Assembly: GCA_028752905.1 (NCBI GenBank)
Contig: JAQNBH010000003.1
Span: 3,838,204-3,902,203, forward strand
Direction of reading: 5' to 3'
Source: Cladorhizidae sp. MBARI D1340-BT2
Lineage: Eukaryota > Porifera > Demospongiae > Poecilosclerida > Cladorhizidae
DNA length: 64,000 nucleotides
The notes beneath the pieces were generated by a model, which saw only the letters and a list, made by a program, of their open reading frames with translations, had not been told where the DNA came from and searched no databases. Every line of letters starts with the position of its first letter. The stretch's first letter is position 1. The position numbers and the translations under genes were made by a program. Positions 44,701 to 51,365 of this stretch are shown here, one piece after another.

Positions 44701-47700
44701 ATCCACACGCAGCAGAGGCACGTTATCACGACAGCTGTCGGAAGAACTTCATGATCTTCAAAATAAAAGAAGCCAATACATGTGCCTCCATAAGTGATAC
44801 TGATTTGGCATTTGATAAGCTTGTGGAAGACATCATTAGCAACCCGTCAAATATTTGGACATCTAGTGAGGTGCGTGAAAACTATTTATTGCATGGTGGC
44901 AAAGGATCCTGCAAAGCTGTCTTTGCAAAACTGCAGAAGTATTTTGATGACAAATTGGTTGTTTTCTCTGCTACAGGACTCTCCAGTCTTTTGGTGTTTC
45001 ATGATACAGTTCCAAGTGTGTTCAAACTTGTTGATGACAGTGATGGCGATGGAATGATCCAGAATATCAGTAAAGCAATTCACAGAGAGTGTAAAAATCT
45101 TAAAAGTACACCATCCGGGTAGACAAGCAGACAGGGATTAATTCTGTTAGTGTAACCCTTATCTCTCTGTTAGAAAATCTGTCAGACGATCCCTGGTTCA
45201 AACTGCCATCAATAGTTATTGGGAATATCATCACAAGTGCAGTCACAAATCAGCCAACACCACTTCAAATTGGACTTGGTGTTACCCTTGGCAAGAAAAG
45301 CCTTGTGCAACAATTTCATGGCCTTGGAATGTGTTGCTCATATGATGACTATTGCGATTTAAAGCATCAGTAGCAGTGGCTGCATCAAACAAAATGCAAT
45401 TGACAGGTATCCATCATCAGATATGGGTCTGGTGCAAGCCATTGCAGATAACTTTGATGCCAATATCACCTCACCCAATGGACTAAAGTCAACCCATGCT
45501 TTGGCCCTACTGATGACATAGCTATGTCCAAACACTGAAGAAGGTCAGGAAGACACTACAATCAAAAGACTCAAGAAGGAAAATGTCAAGGATTCTACAC
45601 CATCTGGTATACCAATCTCCTTACCATGGCTCAAAAATGCCCGAAATGCCAGAAGAAGTTTTAAAGAAATGTGTTCTTCCTCTCAAAGTGTTAGCACAAA
45701 GTTTCATGATTTTGACTTTTTGAGGAGTGTTGCCACAAAGCCCTCCACACCAGAGTTTGGTGGTTTCAACACTAAGCTTACACGGATCCAGGGACAGGGA
45801 CTAAAACCTCGTACCAAAGCAATGTACACACCGCTGATTGACATGACTCCTTCAGACCCAACTACAATGAAAATTGCTATGCTGGAGGCCAAGAGACTAA
45901 CAAAGAAAGCTGGTCAAGCAACAACTTTATTTACTGCAGATCTTCAACTCTATCGTGTGGGTCTCAATGCACAGTGGGCTTACCCAGAACTTTTTGGTGA
46001 GGACTTCATCCTTCGTCTTGGGGGGTGCACTTTTTGCTGAGCTATGTTGGTGCTGTGGGGGTTCTGCTGCTGGAAGTGAGCTGGAAGAGCTAATGAAAGC
46101 TGCCTTTGGGGGTGTAACGAAAATGCTCACTGGTAAGCATTTTCCCCAAAAAACACTAGAACTCTGAGAATTGTAGTAGAGCAAGTTCTACATCAAATTC
46201 AGTGTGAAGTCAACACTTTGATGAACTTATGCAGGAACTGAAAGCTAGAGCATCAAAGAGTAGAACAGCCAAATGGGTGGAAAACCTTATCCTGCCAGTA
46301 TTACTGATGCTAATGTTTATCAGAGCTGAGCAAGAAAGAGAGTGGGACCTACATTTGTGGGCAGTGAATGAAATGATACCATATTTCTTTGCTGCAGGGC
46401 ACATTCACTATGCCAGATATGGTCTAATCTACCTCAGATCAATGCAAAAGCTGCATGGGGAAACACTAGAAAGATTTCTGAAGGGAGAACATGTACAATG
46501 CCACAGACAAGGGCTGTGGAATGGGATATGGACAGACATGTTCATAGAGACGTTTATGCGTTATGGGCACGGACCAGGTGGTCTCATTGGAATAACACTG
46601 AATGAGAAAGCTGTCCATAGATGGGCAACGAGCCTGCACATCTGTACATATTGATGAAGGACATGGCCGATTTCAAAGATTCCTCATCAGTGGACATCAC
46701 CTCCCACAAAGAGGAATTGGCATCACGGATCAAATATGATGAAAATGACAGGCAAAGTCATTAGGGAAAAACTGAAGCTTTGCATTGATCCCTTGAATAC
46801 AGCAGGTCAAGCATCTGCTCTCGTAAACATAGTTTCTGGATGTATATGCCCAGATGAGGTAAATGTACATGATGCTGTTGACTGGGCAAAGCACAGATGG
46901 AAGAGTATGAAGGCTAGCTGGCCAGAGGGATTCCACCAACCCCTCAAAAAGAGAGTTCGCACAATGGAAGAGTGCAAGAGGAAAACAAGGACAAATACTG
47001 CAGAACAATTTGACTTAGGACTGATATTTGCTAGGGCACTCATGAACTCTCGAGACGTTAAAGTGGAACAGATTCTCAGCTATGAACTAGCACCAGTTAC
47101 TACCTCAATGTTTGAGGGGAAAACTAGAGATCTGCGTATTGCCAAGTCCAAGTCAATACTAAAGAACAAACTTCAAGTGGAACAATCAGCTCGTGCTACA
47201 GGACAACCTGATGCTATCGTCATAGATGGATGTGCCATCCTATGGGTTGTTCATTGGCCAAGCAAGGGAAGTGTGCAAGACCTTGTCACTGTGTCAAAGG
47301 GAAACTGAAAGGTGGCACTAGAGTGCACGTAATATTTGACTGCTACTGTGAATACAGTATTAAAAGTGGAACTAGATGTTTTCGTAAAGCACAGGTTTCT
47401 AGAGAGCATCAGCTGTTTCTCGGCTCTCCTCTGCCTCCTCAACAAGTTGCTCTAACTCTCACAAAAAACAAAAAACAACTCATCGATATGATTTGTGATG
47501 AACTTGTGTCTACAGTAGAGCTATCGAATCTTCCCAACAGTCTTGTAGTTGCTGGGAAAATACCAATACCTACAGAGGTATGTAATGGATTGCAAATCCT
47601 GAGACCTGACTTGAAGACCATGCACGAAGAGGCAGATGTTATCATTCCTCACCAACTAGTATATCTGGCAAGCCTTGGATGCTGCAGTATCAAAGTTGTG

Positions 47701-50700
47701 CTGTTAGTCCATTACTATGCCGAGAAAAAGTTGACATCAACACTTCTCATGGAACCCACAAGTCAAGGACGCTCATCAGCTAACATTGGTTCTACAGTTG
47801 CCAAACACAGGCCCCACAGCTGTTTCAGCTCATGCATTGTCTGGGTGTGACACTGTTGCATCTTACTTTGGTATAGGCAAAACCAAAGTTGTGAAGGTTC
47901 TTGAGGCAGGAAATAGGTTGAACCATCTGGGAAACCCTCAGCCAACCTAGAGGATGTCCTCTGTGAGTCAACAGCATTCGTTGCAGCATGCTATGGTCAG
48001 AAATGTGAAGCTCGTGAAACCATGACAGATGTACGCTACAAAGTATGGGTTTCCAAAACTGGACGAAAAGGTGCATGCCTGCTGCCCAAACTGAAAGCAA
48101 TACCACCGACTCTGGAGGCATTCAAGGAAAACATAAAGAGGGCTCACTTTCAGGCATGCATATGGAAAGCTGCTTTGGACGAGTCCAAACCTTGACCCAT
48201 TAAAATTTGGGTGGGTCAAAGATGATCTTGCCAAGTCCCTCTGTGCAGTTCCCCTACCACAGGATGTTCCTCTTGCACCAGCAGAATTACTCAAAATGAT
48301 CCAGTGCATGTGCAGCAGTGATCAGCCTTGCTCGTCTCTCAGATGTGGATGTGTATCTGGTCAGCTTCCTTGCTCCCTATTTTGCAAATGTGGTGGGCCT
48401 GACAGTTGCTGTAATCAAATGACAAAGAACAATATGGCAAATGATGCTAATGATGATGAGGAGCATAGTGATGATGAAGTGAGGATGATGATTAGTTATA
48501 CTATGTAGTCATTGAACAGCAATGCTCTATTATTTACAACTAACATTTTAAATGGACAAGTAATAAATGGACAAGTTATGTAATATAGCTAATATTACTG
48601 TCACAGCCATATTGATTTACAATCACAAGTGTGTCATAACAACTATAAAAGATTTTCACATGACTAGATACTATATAGTTTCATTAGATATAAAGTAGTA
48701 AATGTTAATATCTGTGTATTTTGGACATGATGCTGCTGACAAATGCAATTTTTTTTTTTAAGGCAATCATCAAAATAGCCCAAACATGAAGCACAAAATG
48801 TTTCATCATTGTGTAGTTTATAGTTGATGGTAATTATACTTACATCTGGCGGCCATCTTGAATTTCTATGCATGTGCAAGAACATCAATTATGATAAAAA
48901 CATGCAAACTTGCTTCTTTGGCATGCAAACCATTTATTTAATTGCCAACTTAAATGTTTATCTTGTATTTACAGCTCAATATAATTGAATAGCAGCCATT
49001 TTGGTGGCCACCTCAAATTCCTCAAAGGTGTCAAGTTGGCACCCAGTGGATTATCAATCTGGACCCCTTAAGATTCAAAATCTGCTAAGAACTATGCGTC
49101 CAAATTTTTAGTTCAGCCCCCTTCCACTAGACTAAGAGGAATTACAGAAAATAATTTTACGCTTTTATCATCATCCCAAAAATAAATCACGTGATGGACA
49201 ATTATTGAGTATTCCAGAGCTGCTTGGCAGTATTTAAAAGCTGCTTAAGAGCTGCTTGACAGTATATAATAAGAACTGCCGATAGTATACAATAGCTGTG
49301 GTAGTATATAAGAGCTGCCTGACAGTATATAAGAGCTGCCTGACAGTATATAAGAGCTGCCTGACAGTATATAAGAGCTGCCTGACAGTATATAAGAGCT
49401 GCCTGACAGTATATAAGAGCTGCCTGACAGTATATAAGAGCTGCCTGACAGTATATAAGAGCTGCCTGACAGTATATAAGAGCTGCCTGACAGTATATAA
49501 GAGCGGCCTGACAGTATATAAGAGCGGCCTGACAGTATATAAGAGCTGCCTGACTTTATATAAGAGCTGCCTGACAGTATATAAGAGCTGCCTGACAGTA
49601 TATAAGAGCTGCCTGACAGTATATAAGAGCTGCCTGACAGTATATAAGAGCTGCCTGACAGTATATAAGAGCTGCCTGACAGTATATAAGAGCTGCCTGA
49701 CAGTATATAAGAGCTGCCTGACAGTATATAAGAGCTGCCTGACAGTATATAAGAGCTGCCTGACAGTATATAAGAACTGCCTGACAGTATATAAGAGCTG
49801 CCTGACAGTATATAAGAGCTGCCTGACAGTATATAAGAGCTGCCTGACAGTATATAAGAGCTGCCTGACAGTATATAAGAGCTGCCTGACGGTATATAAG
49901 AGCTTCCTGACAGTATATAAGAGCTGCCTGACAGTATATAAGAGCTGCCTGACAGTATATAAGAGCTGCCTGACAGTATATAAGAGCAGTATACAAGAGC
50001 TGCCTGACAGTATACAAGAGCTGCCTGACAGTATATAAGAGCTGCCTGACAGTATATAAGAGCTGCCTGACAGTATATAAGAGCTGCCTGACAGTATATA
50101 AGAGCTGCCTGACAGTATATAAGAGCTGCCTGACAGTATATAAGAGCTGCCTGACAGTATATAAGAGCTTCCTGACAGTATATAAGAGCTGCCTGACAGT
50201 ATATAAGAGCTGCCTGACAGTATATAAGAGCTGCGCTGCCTGACAGTATATAAGAGCGGCCTGACAGTATATAAGAGCTGCCTGACAGTATATAAGAGCT
50301 GCCTGACAGTATATAAGAGCTGCCTGACAGTATATAAGAGCTGCCTGACAGTATATAAGAGCTGCCTGACAGTATATAAGAGCTGCCTGAGAGCTGCCTT
50401 ACAGTATATAAGAGCTGCTTTACAGTATATAAGTGCTGCTTGACAGTATACAAGAGCTGCTTGACAGTATATAAGAACTGCTTGACAGTATATAAGAACT
50501 ACTTGACAGTATATAAGAGCTGCTGACAGTATATAAGAGCTACTTGACAGTTTATAAGAGCTGCTTGACAGTAAATATTCTAGAGCTGCTTGACAGGAAT
50601 CCGATACGTGTTTTTTTCCTAAGGGATGTCCAGTACTACCACAACCTCTCCGGGAGGGTGCCCTAGATGCTTAGGACTATCCTAGCCCTGGCCATAGCCA

Positions 50701-51365
50701 TGACCTTAGAATACACTCTTCTTATAGTAGCCTGGCCTTAGACCAAAATACCCCAAGACCTGGAATATCATCGTTAGCTCTAGGCCCTAATCTCTAGAAA
50801 AACCCTAGCCTTGGACTTTTCCCCAAGCCCTAAAATACCACTAGTTCTAGAATTCTTCTGATTTCTAGAATACCCTAGCCATGGCCTTTGCCCTAGAATA
50901 CCCCAAGCTCTATCCCTGTTTACGGAATCCATGTTGCATTTAGGACATCCCGGGATAGTCTCAAGTGTCCTCGGGATGTCTAGGAAAGGTGTGGCAGTAC
51001 TGGACATACAGGTTTTCTCATGACCAAGCCCCTTATAGGAGATGCACAATAGAGAAACAGGAATGGAATGTGAAGTGCACTACTCGGACATTGCATATAT
51101 AGACATAGTGGTATGGGAATGAAACTATGAGGATATAATGATTCACATCCATTCAAAATGAACAATTTTGTTCTAATAGTGTAACTGCTTTGCTTAGAAT
51201 TACTTACTTCTGGGAAGTTGCCAAGTGCAAATATGCTAAGGAGAGGTATTCTGGAAGGACCTTGGAGGTGATTGGCAAGAGTAAGCAGGTTCGAGAACGC
51301 TTCGTAGATATTGTGGTAGCTGACATTGTCAAGAGTGGGAGAAAGGTCCACCAATACAGCTCTTG
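19939..51365 (-). CDS. M1AP: Meiosis 1 associated protein-like gene (M1AP), 10 exons, initiator exon not found
   Basis: M1AP is a germline protein needed for meiotic progression and spermatogenesis; in mammals it is linked to the TEX11-SHOC1-SPO16 crossover proteins. Exons on the minus strand: 51365-51208, 39482-39300, 36022-35776, 35569-35417, 29501-29323, 27455-27348, 24338-24207, 22553-22350, 20585-20427, 20067-19939. All junctions keep phase, and about 550 codons result, close to the ~530-residue human protein. Landmarks shared with human M1AP as I know it include [11 protein letters not shown] (human LMGPSRMSLFS), PVRGNLPRL (VQVKGNFARL), IEVTLIT (LEITILT), [11 protein letters not shown] (GTDQEQIHLLL), [11 protein letters not shown] (CLKCDLQERLL), [18 protein letters not shown] (LRPTSCWQLDWDELETNQ), [13 protein letters not shown] (LVKAVATRELMLP) and YNPLLVQS (YNPLHVQS). 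The gene spans more than 31 kb because its introns hold minisatellites and transposons. Confidence 0.9.
20205..20230. repeat. Poly-C tract in M1AP-like last intron
   Basis: About 24 consecutive C, length probably approximate. Confidence 0.9.
20427..20585 (-). CDS. M1AP: M1AP-like, exon i
   Basis: Acceptor CACATACAG, donor CCAG|GTAATC, 53 codons, phase 0 at both ends. Contains [16 protein letters not shown], aligning with the vertebrate LEPTYNPLHVQS segment, followed by a His/Arg/Gly-rich stretch. Confidence 0.85.
20925..21138. repeat. ~50-bp minisatellite, five copies
   Basis: Unit: CTCTAATAGTAGCCTCCTTC, TCCTTGAGGCTGAAATGTTT, AGTAGC. Lies in the intron between M1AP-like exons h and i. Confidence 0.93.
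21139..22349. other. M1AP-like intron; no additional gene recognised
   Basis: Unique sequence. A diverged copy of the Penelope-tail signature (TAGCTAGATGCTTTAGTCTT) lies near 22030 and an ACCCTTTACC motif near 22192. Confidence 0.4.
22350..22553 (-). CDS. M1AP: M1AP-like, exon h
   Basis: Acceptor GGTCTCTATTAG, donor GTACGA, 68 codons, phase 0 at both ends. Begins DLVLLA (human EWLLLA), contains HFILLPSPG and [15 protein letters not shown] (human LVKAVATRELMLPS), and ends [11 protein letters not shown] (human SLKNVESMLDS). Confidence 0.9.
22966..23546. repeat. 20-bp / 24-bp composite minisatellite
   Basis: The array starts with about twelve 20-bp units (AGGCTATGTTGAGGACAGCC), switches at about 23205 to about thirteen 24-bp units carrying an extra CCAG, and returns to two 20-bp units. 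In the 24-bp block (a multiple of 3) one frame stays open and would encode MLRTASQA repeats; I treat this as an artefact. It lies in the intron between exons g and h of M1AP. Confidence 0.97.
23672..23716. repeat. (AGT)n microsatellite
   Basis: About a dozen GTA triplets after a TATATA stretch; a second TAA/TAG-rich run lies at 23850-23920. Confidence 0.9.
23935..23990 (-). mobile_element. Penelope-like tail signature (solo)
   Basis: TTGTATTCTCTCGATGTTTC, then AACTAGATGCTCTAGCCTTC ATCA, almost identical to the sequence at 38454-38498 next to a Penelope-like 3' end. Read on the minus strand it has the form TGATGAAGGCTAGAGCATCT. No coding remnant lies beside it. Confidence 0.45.
24207..24338 (-). 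CDS. M1AP: M1AP-like, exon g
   Basis: Acceptor ATCCTTGCAG, donor AAAAG|GTCAGG, 44 codons, phase 0. Contains [20 protein letters not shown] and [19 protein letters not shown], the best conserved block of the protein (human LRPTSCWQLDWDELETNQQ). Confidence 0.95.
24400..25165. other. M1AP-like intron; no additional gene recognised
   Basis: Unique AT-rich sequence with a poly-G tract at about 25082-25105. Confidence 0.45.
25166..25490. repeat. 18-bp (with 6/12-bp variants) CTAGAGCCAGGGCCAG repeat
   Basis: Alternating GCTAGAGCCAGGGCCAGA units. The length is a multiple of 6, so the frame is open (ELEPGP repeats), but there is no sign of a gene around it. It lies in the M1AP-like intron between exons f and g. 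Confidence 0.95.
25625..27250. repeat. 47-bp minisatellite, about 34 copies
   Basis: Unit: TATAATGATATGCATACTGG, TAGTGCCACATGTATTAGTG, TGCAGGC. Every unit contains the palindromes TATGCATA and ACATGT. Toward 27000-27240 units lose the TATAATGATA part. Located in an M1AP-like intron. Confidence 0.97.
27348..27455 (-). CDS. M1AP: M1AP-like, exon f
   Basis: Acceptor GATGTGTTGCAG, donor AGC|GTGAGA, 36 codons, phase 0. Encodes [17 protein letters not shown] and [12 protein letters not shown], which lines up with the human YKLQVIKALKSS just before GLCES. Confidence 0.88.
27456..28124. other. M1AP-like intron; no additional gene recognised
   Basis: Unique sequence. A short + strand open frame at 27606-27806 has no recognised similarity or splice support. 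Confidence 0.4.
28125..28570. repeat. ~23-bp minisatellite with CCATGCATGG core
   Basis: About twenty imperfect copies of GCTGCCATGCATGGGCATAT with GAG. The core CCATGCATGG is self-complementary, so each unit is palindromic and both strands stay open. Confidence 0.95.
28910..29175. repeat. CAA/CAG triplet block, tandemly duplicated (~130 bp)
   Basis: A ~130-bp module (ACTATAACATTGTAATGTAA, then AGCAAAAATAGC, CAACAACAACAGCAGCAGC and so on to AACAGAAGC) occurs twice in tandem, at about 28914 and 29044. Intronic in the M1AP-like gene. Confidence 0.93.
29323..29501 (-). CDS. M1AP: M1AP-like, exon e
   Basis: Acceptor CCAAACTACAG (phase 1, completing a Gly codon), donor CATTT|GTGAGC (phase 0), 179 bp. 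Contains an acidic stretch EDEEQEEDE and the conserved [15 protein letters not shown] (human CLKCDLQERLLCPS). Confidence 0.88.
29545..29630. repeat. TTGCTTG(T/C)TATTG short repeat
   Basis: Seven or so ~14-bp units, immediately upstream (in M1AP direction) of exon e. Confidence 0.9.
30040..33170 (-). mobile_element. hAT-superfamily DNA transposon (DUF4371/ZMYM-like type), 3.1 kb
   Basis: The termini are inverted: the left end starts CACGGGCGGATCCAGG, and the right end reads CAGGGGCGGATACAG on the opposite strand. Both are followed by G-rich tracts and match the CAGGGGCGGATC-type ends of many hAT elements. The insertion splits a CTAG minisatellite. The flanks carry TATTCT(G) on the left and ATTCTAG on the right, compatible with a degenerate 8-bp duplication. 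One transposase gene on the minus strand is frameshifted, so the copy is not autonomous. It sits in the intron between M1AP-like exons d and e, in the same orientation as the host gene. Confidence 0.9.
30198..32567 (-). pseudogene. hAT transposase (TTF-type zinc finger, DUF4371, RNase-H-like, dimerisation), frameshifted
   Basis: Reading down the minus strand: a TTF/BED-like domain at about 32400-32080 with [20 protein letters not shown] and KYHKNSL; the DUF4371 part at about 32020-31560 with [20 protein letters not shown]; the RNase-H core at about 31500-30900 with [29 protein letters not shown] and [10 protein letters not shown]; and the C-terminal dimerisation segment with [15 protein letters not shown] near 30290. 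At least four frame changes are needed, near 32025, 31500, 30905 and 30330. The last may reflect the nearby poly-C. I did not reconstruct the joined protein. Confidence 0.9.
33291..33666. other. M1AP-like intron; no additional gene recognised
   Basis: Unique sequence; a minus-strand open frame at 33399-33614 has no recognised similarity. Confidence 0.4.
33667..33866. repeat. 100-bp tandem duplication
   Basis: GATCTTCCACCTTTCTTGCA starts at 33667 and again at 33767. The two 100-bp copies differ at only one or two bases, so the duplication is recent. Confidence 0.95.
33890..34660. repeat. ~41-bp minisatellite, about 18 copies
   Basis: Unit: ATGTTAGTGCCATGAGTGAG, GGGTGTAGTGTGTTGTGGTC. Length variation is concentrated in the G run, which expands to a 13-base poly-G near 34530. 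Intronic in the M1AP-like gene. Confidence 0.96.
34661..35416. other. M1AP-like intron; no additional gene recognised
   Basis: AT-rich unique DNA. Confidence 0.4.
35417..35569 (-). CDS. M1AP: M1AP-like, exon d
   Basis: Acceptor TGTCTGTAG (phase 1), donor GCAG|GTGAGC (phase 1), 153 bp. Encodes [18 protein letters not shown], then [20 protein letters not shown], matching human DLQTIDND...FFKAWLHNSGTDQEQIHLLL. Confidence 0.92.
35776..36022 (-). CDS. M1AP: M1AP-like, exon c
   Basis: Acceptor CATCTTTGTCAG (phase 0), donor CTAG|GTAATG (phase 1), 247 bp. Encodes [20 protein letters not shown] and [15 protein letters not shown], matching the human SLEITILTSQPGKE and DLARVRRFQVVEV segments. Confidence 0.9.
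36285..36727. mobile_element. ~440-bp inverted-repeat element (MITE-like)
   Basis: The left end GGGGACAGTTGCATTG runs through TGGTTACAACTTTAGAGCTC. The right end, read in reverse complement, starts GGGGGGACAGTTGCATTTTT and also runs into GGTTACAACTTTAGAGCTCC, giving arms of about 60-70 bp. TGAA flanks both ends, but similarity may extend further out (AAGACT), so the target duplication is uncertain. The interior has an 84-codon open frame without recognised similarity. It lies in the M1AP-like intron between exons b and c. Confidence 0.75.
37095..37273. mobile_element. 179-bp fold-back element (MITE-like)
   Basis: GAGATGCCTACTCAACAG at the left end and its complement CTGTTGAGTAGGCATCTC at the right. 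Similarity continues through TTTTTGTACATCCACA and ATTAAATTATAG, so nearly the whole element is one hairpin. Confidence 0.85.
37311..38285. repeat. 37-bp minisatellite, about 26 copies
   Basis: Unit: GTGGTGGATGCGTGTGTCAG, GGTATGGTTTACCTCAC. Because 37 is not a multiple of 3, each frame cycles through all three phases, and because the unit has no stop in any of them all three + frames stay open for up to 360 codons. This is not a gene. It lies in an M1AP-like intron. Confidence 0.97.
38321..38517. mobile_element. Inverted Penelope-like terminal sequences (fold-back)
   Basis: The left arm GCATCTCGTTATTCCTGATG continues AAGGCTAGC. The right arm is its reverse complement (GCTCTAGCCTTCATCAAGAA, TAATGAGATGC). 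Between them are two diverged copies of the GAGAGAATTxxAGTTGATTAT signature. It directly precedes the minus-strand Penelope-like 3' end, so it probably represents terminal repeat material of that element. Confidence 0.55.
38575..38645. repeat. 24-bp short tandem repeat, three copies
   Basis: GAACCGGCACATGCGTCCAA-type units, with CACATG core in each. Confidence 0.85.
38646..38945 (-). mobile_element. Penelope-like element, 3' end fragment
   Basis: On the minus strand the sequence TTCAATTGAGACTGTGGAAT, then GCTGGGGAGCCACTCTCAAG and AACTTGAAGCCACGACCACC, matches the last ~75 bp of the Penelope-like coding region at 13230-13305. It is followed by the same kind of AT-rich tail (TAATTAATTATTATTATT). 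The rest of the coding region is absent. Confidence 0.8.
39300..39482 (-). CDS. M1AP: M1AP-like, exon b
   Basis: Acceptor CTTCTTGCAG, donor AGCAG|GTTTGT, 61 codons, phase 0 at both ends. Begins [16 protein letters not shown] (human CILPFVQVKGNFARLQ) and continues [17 protein letters not shown] (human LAVEDGLQQFKQYSR). Confidence 0.92.
39680..40225 (-). repeat. Dispersed repeat copy A with expanded ~27-bp array
   Basis: The segment 39690-39890 (minus strand) matches 54580-54760 (plus strand), including GGTTATCTGG(G)TCTTGATGG, GTGCTCGTGAGTGTCTTGCC and TTCATGGCTCATTC. In this copy the part AGACCAGATAACCTATGGCC with CTTCTCA is expanded to about twelve units at 39890-40195. Confidence 0.85.
40480..43695. 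repeat. 27-bp minisatellite, ~118 copies, with E-box and splice-donor core
   Basis: Unit: GTAGGATCAGGTGAGCTAGG, ACAATAT. The commonest variants are CTAGG/CTGGG and GGTGAG/GATGAG. Because 27 is a multiple of 3, long frames stay open on both strands (GSGELGQYV on +). Each unit contains TCAGGTGAG, which is both an E-box (CAGGTG) and a near-consensus 5' splice site. Frame breaks at about 41708, 42426 and 42668 show it is not under coding constraint. Confidence 0.97.
43696..44212 (+). promoter_or_regulatory. Leader region of the XPG-like gene with possible TATA box and splice acceptor
   Basis: A TATATATAAAG motif lies at about 43935-43945. A pyrimidine-rich acceptor (TTATTCTTTCCAG) ends at about 44201, twelve bases before the ATG at 44213. 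Together they suggest a promoter and a 5' UTR intron for the downstream gene. Confidence 0.35.
44213..48508 (+). pseudogene. XPG/PIN-like nuclease protein with C-terminal CXC domain, decayed
   Basis: The N-terminal zinc-binding signature is CIFCGEAC (about 44512), then [13 protein letters not shown] (about 44715). The long middle part passes through successive frames (45669-46040, 46229-46654, 46736-47308). The nuclease-like region starts with [15 protein letters not shown] (47220-47265), then [20 protein letters not shown] (47313-47374), HEEADVII (about 47623-47646) and [14 protein letters not shown] (about 47831-47872). A block reading [20 protein letters not shown] (48098-48157) follows. 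The end is a Cys cluster, CMCSSDQPC then [10 protein letters not shown] and [10 protein letters not shown] (48305-48412). Several frameshifts and stops separate these. Where relatives carry a DTDV-type acidic motif after the HEEAD block, this copy seems to have lost it ([11 protein letters not shown]). Related to the gene at 57292-59107. Confidence 0.75.
48509..48984. other. 3' flank inside the large transposon; no gene recognised
   Basis: AT-rich DNA leading to the right inverted arm; contains GGCGGCCATCTTGAA near 48847, similar to part of the arm. Confidence 0.4.
49225..50592. repeat. 21-bp minisatellite with a TATA box per unit, ~60 copies
   Basis: Unit: AGAGCTGCCTGACAGTATAT plus A. Nearly every copy contains TATATAAG (perfect TATA consensus, + strand) at exact 21-bp spacing, about two DNA helical turns. 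Degenerate copies occur at both edges. Because 21 is a multiple of 3, open frames result on both strands (VYKSCLT on +). It lies just outside the right end of the 8.9-kb transposon, within the M1AP-like intron. Confidence 0.97.
50627..51006. mobile_element. 380-bp element with TGTCCAGTACT(A/G)CCAC inverted termini
   Basis: Starts TGTCCAGTACTACCACAACC and ends with GGTGTGGCAGTACTGGACA, the complement of the start. The interior is rich in CTAGCC/CTAGAA motifs, like the interior of the CTAG minisatellite element at 29657-33290, whose left end also matches. No clear target duplication. Confidence 0.7.
51208..51365 (-). CDS. M1AP: M1AP-like, exon a (first exon located)
   Basis: Acceptor candidate ATATATAATAG (weak pyrimidine tract; the exon starts mid-codon), donor CCAGAA|GTAAGT, 158 bp. 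Encodes [17 protein letters not shown], then [20 protein letters not shown] and [12 protein letters not shown], matching human LLIVHIALPSW, CEALQNFFSLACSLMGPSRM and FSLYMVQDQHE. Its end joins exactly to the [11 protein letters not shown] of the exon at 39482. In-frame stops just upstream and no ATG mean that another 5' exon exists. Confidence 0.9.

Larger units (their letters stand above)
40250..49130 (+). mobile_element. ~8.9-kb inverted-repeat DNA transposon candidate encoding an XPG-like/CXC protein
   Basis: The sequence at about 40265-40420, read on the minus strand (GCGGCCATCTTGATCAAATT CCTCAA, then GTGGATTATCAATCTGGACC), is repeated on the plus strand at about 48985-49090 (CACCTCAAATTCCTCAAAGG, CAGTGGATTATCAATCTGGA). 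These form inverted, outward-facing arms of at least ~110 bp. Between them lie a 3.2-kb minisatellite and one decayed protein-coding gene. The whole unit sits in the most 5' mapped intron of the M1AP-like gene, in opposite orientation. The protein class resembles that of XPG-nuclease-bearing (Academ-type) transposons; this superfamily assignment is my inference. Exact ends and target duplication were not resolved. Confidence 0.6.

Noticed and set aside
49245..50453. 402-codon minus frame and 246-codon plus frame
   Set aside because: Products of the 21-bp TATA repeat; the amino-acid periodicity equals the DNA period.
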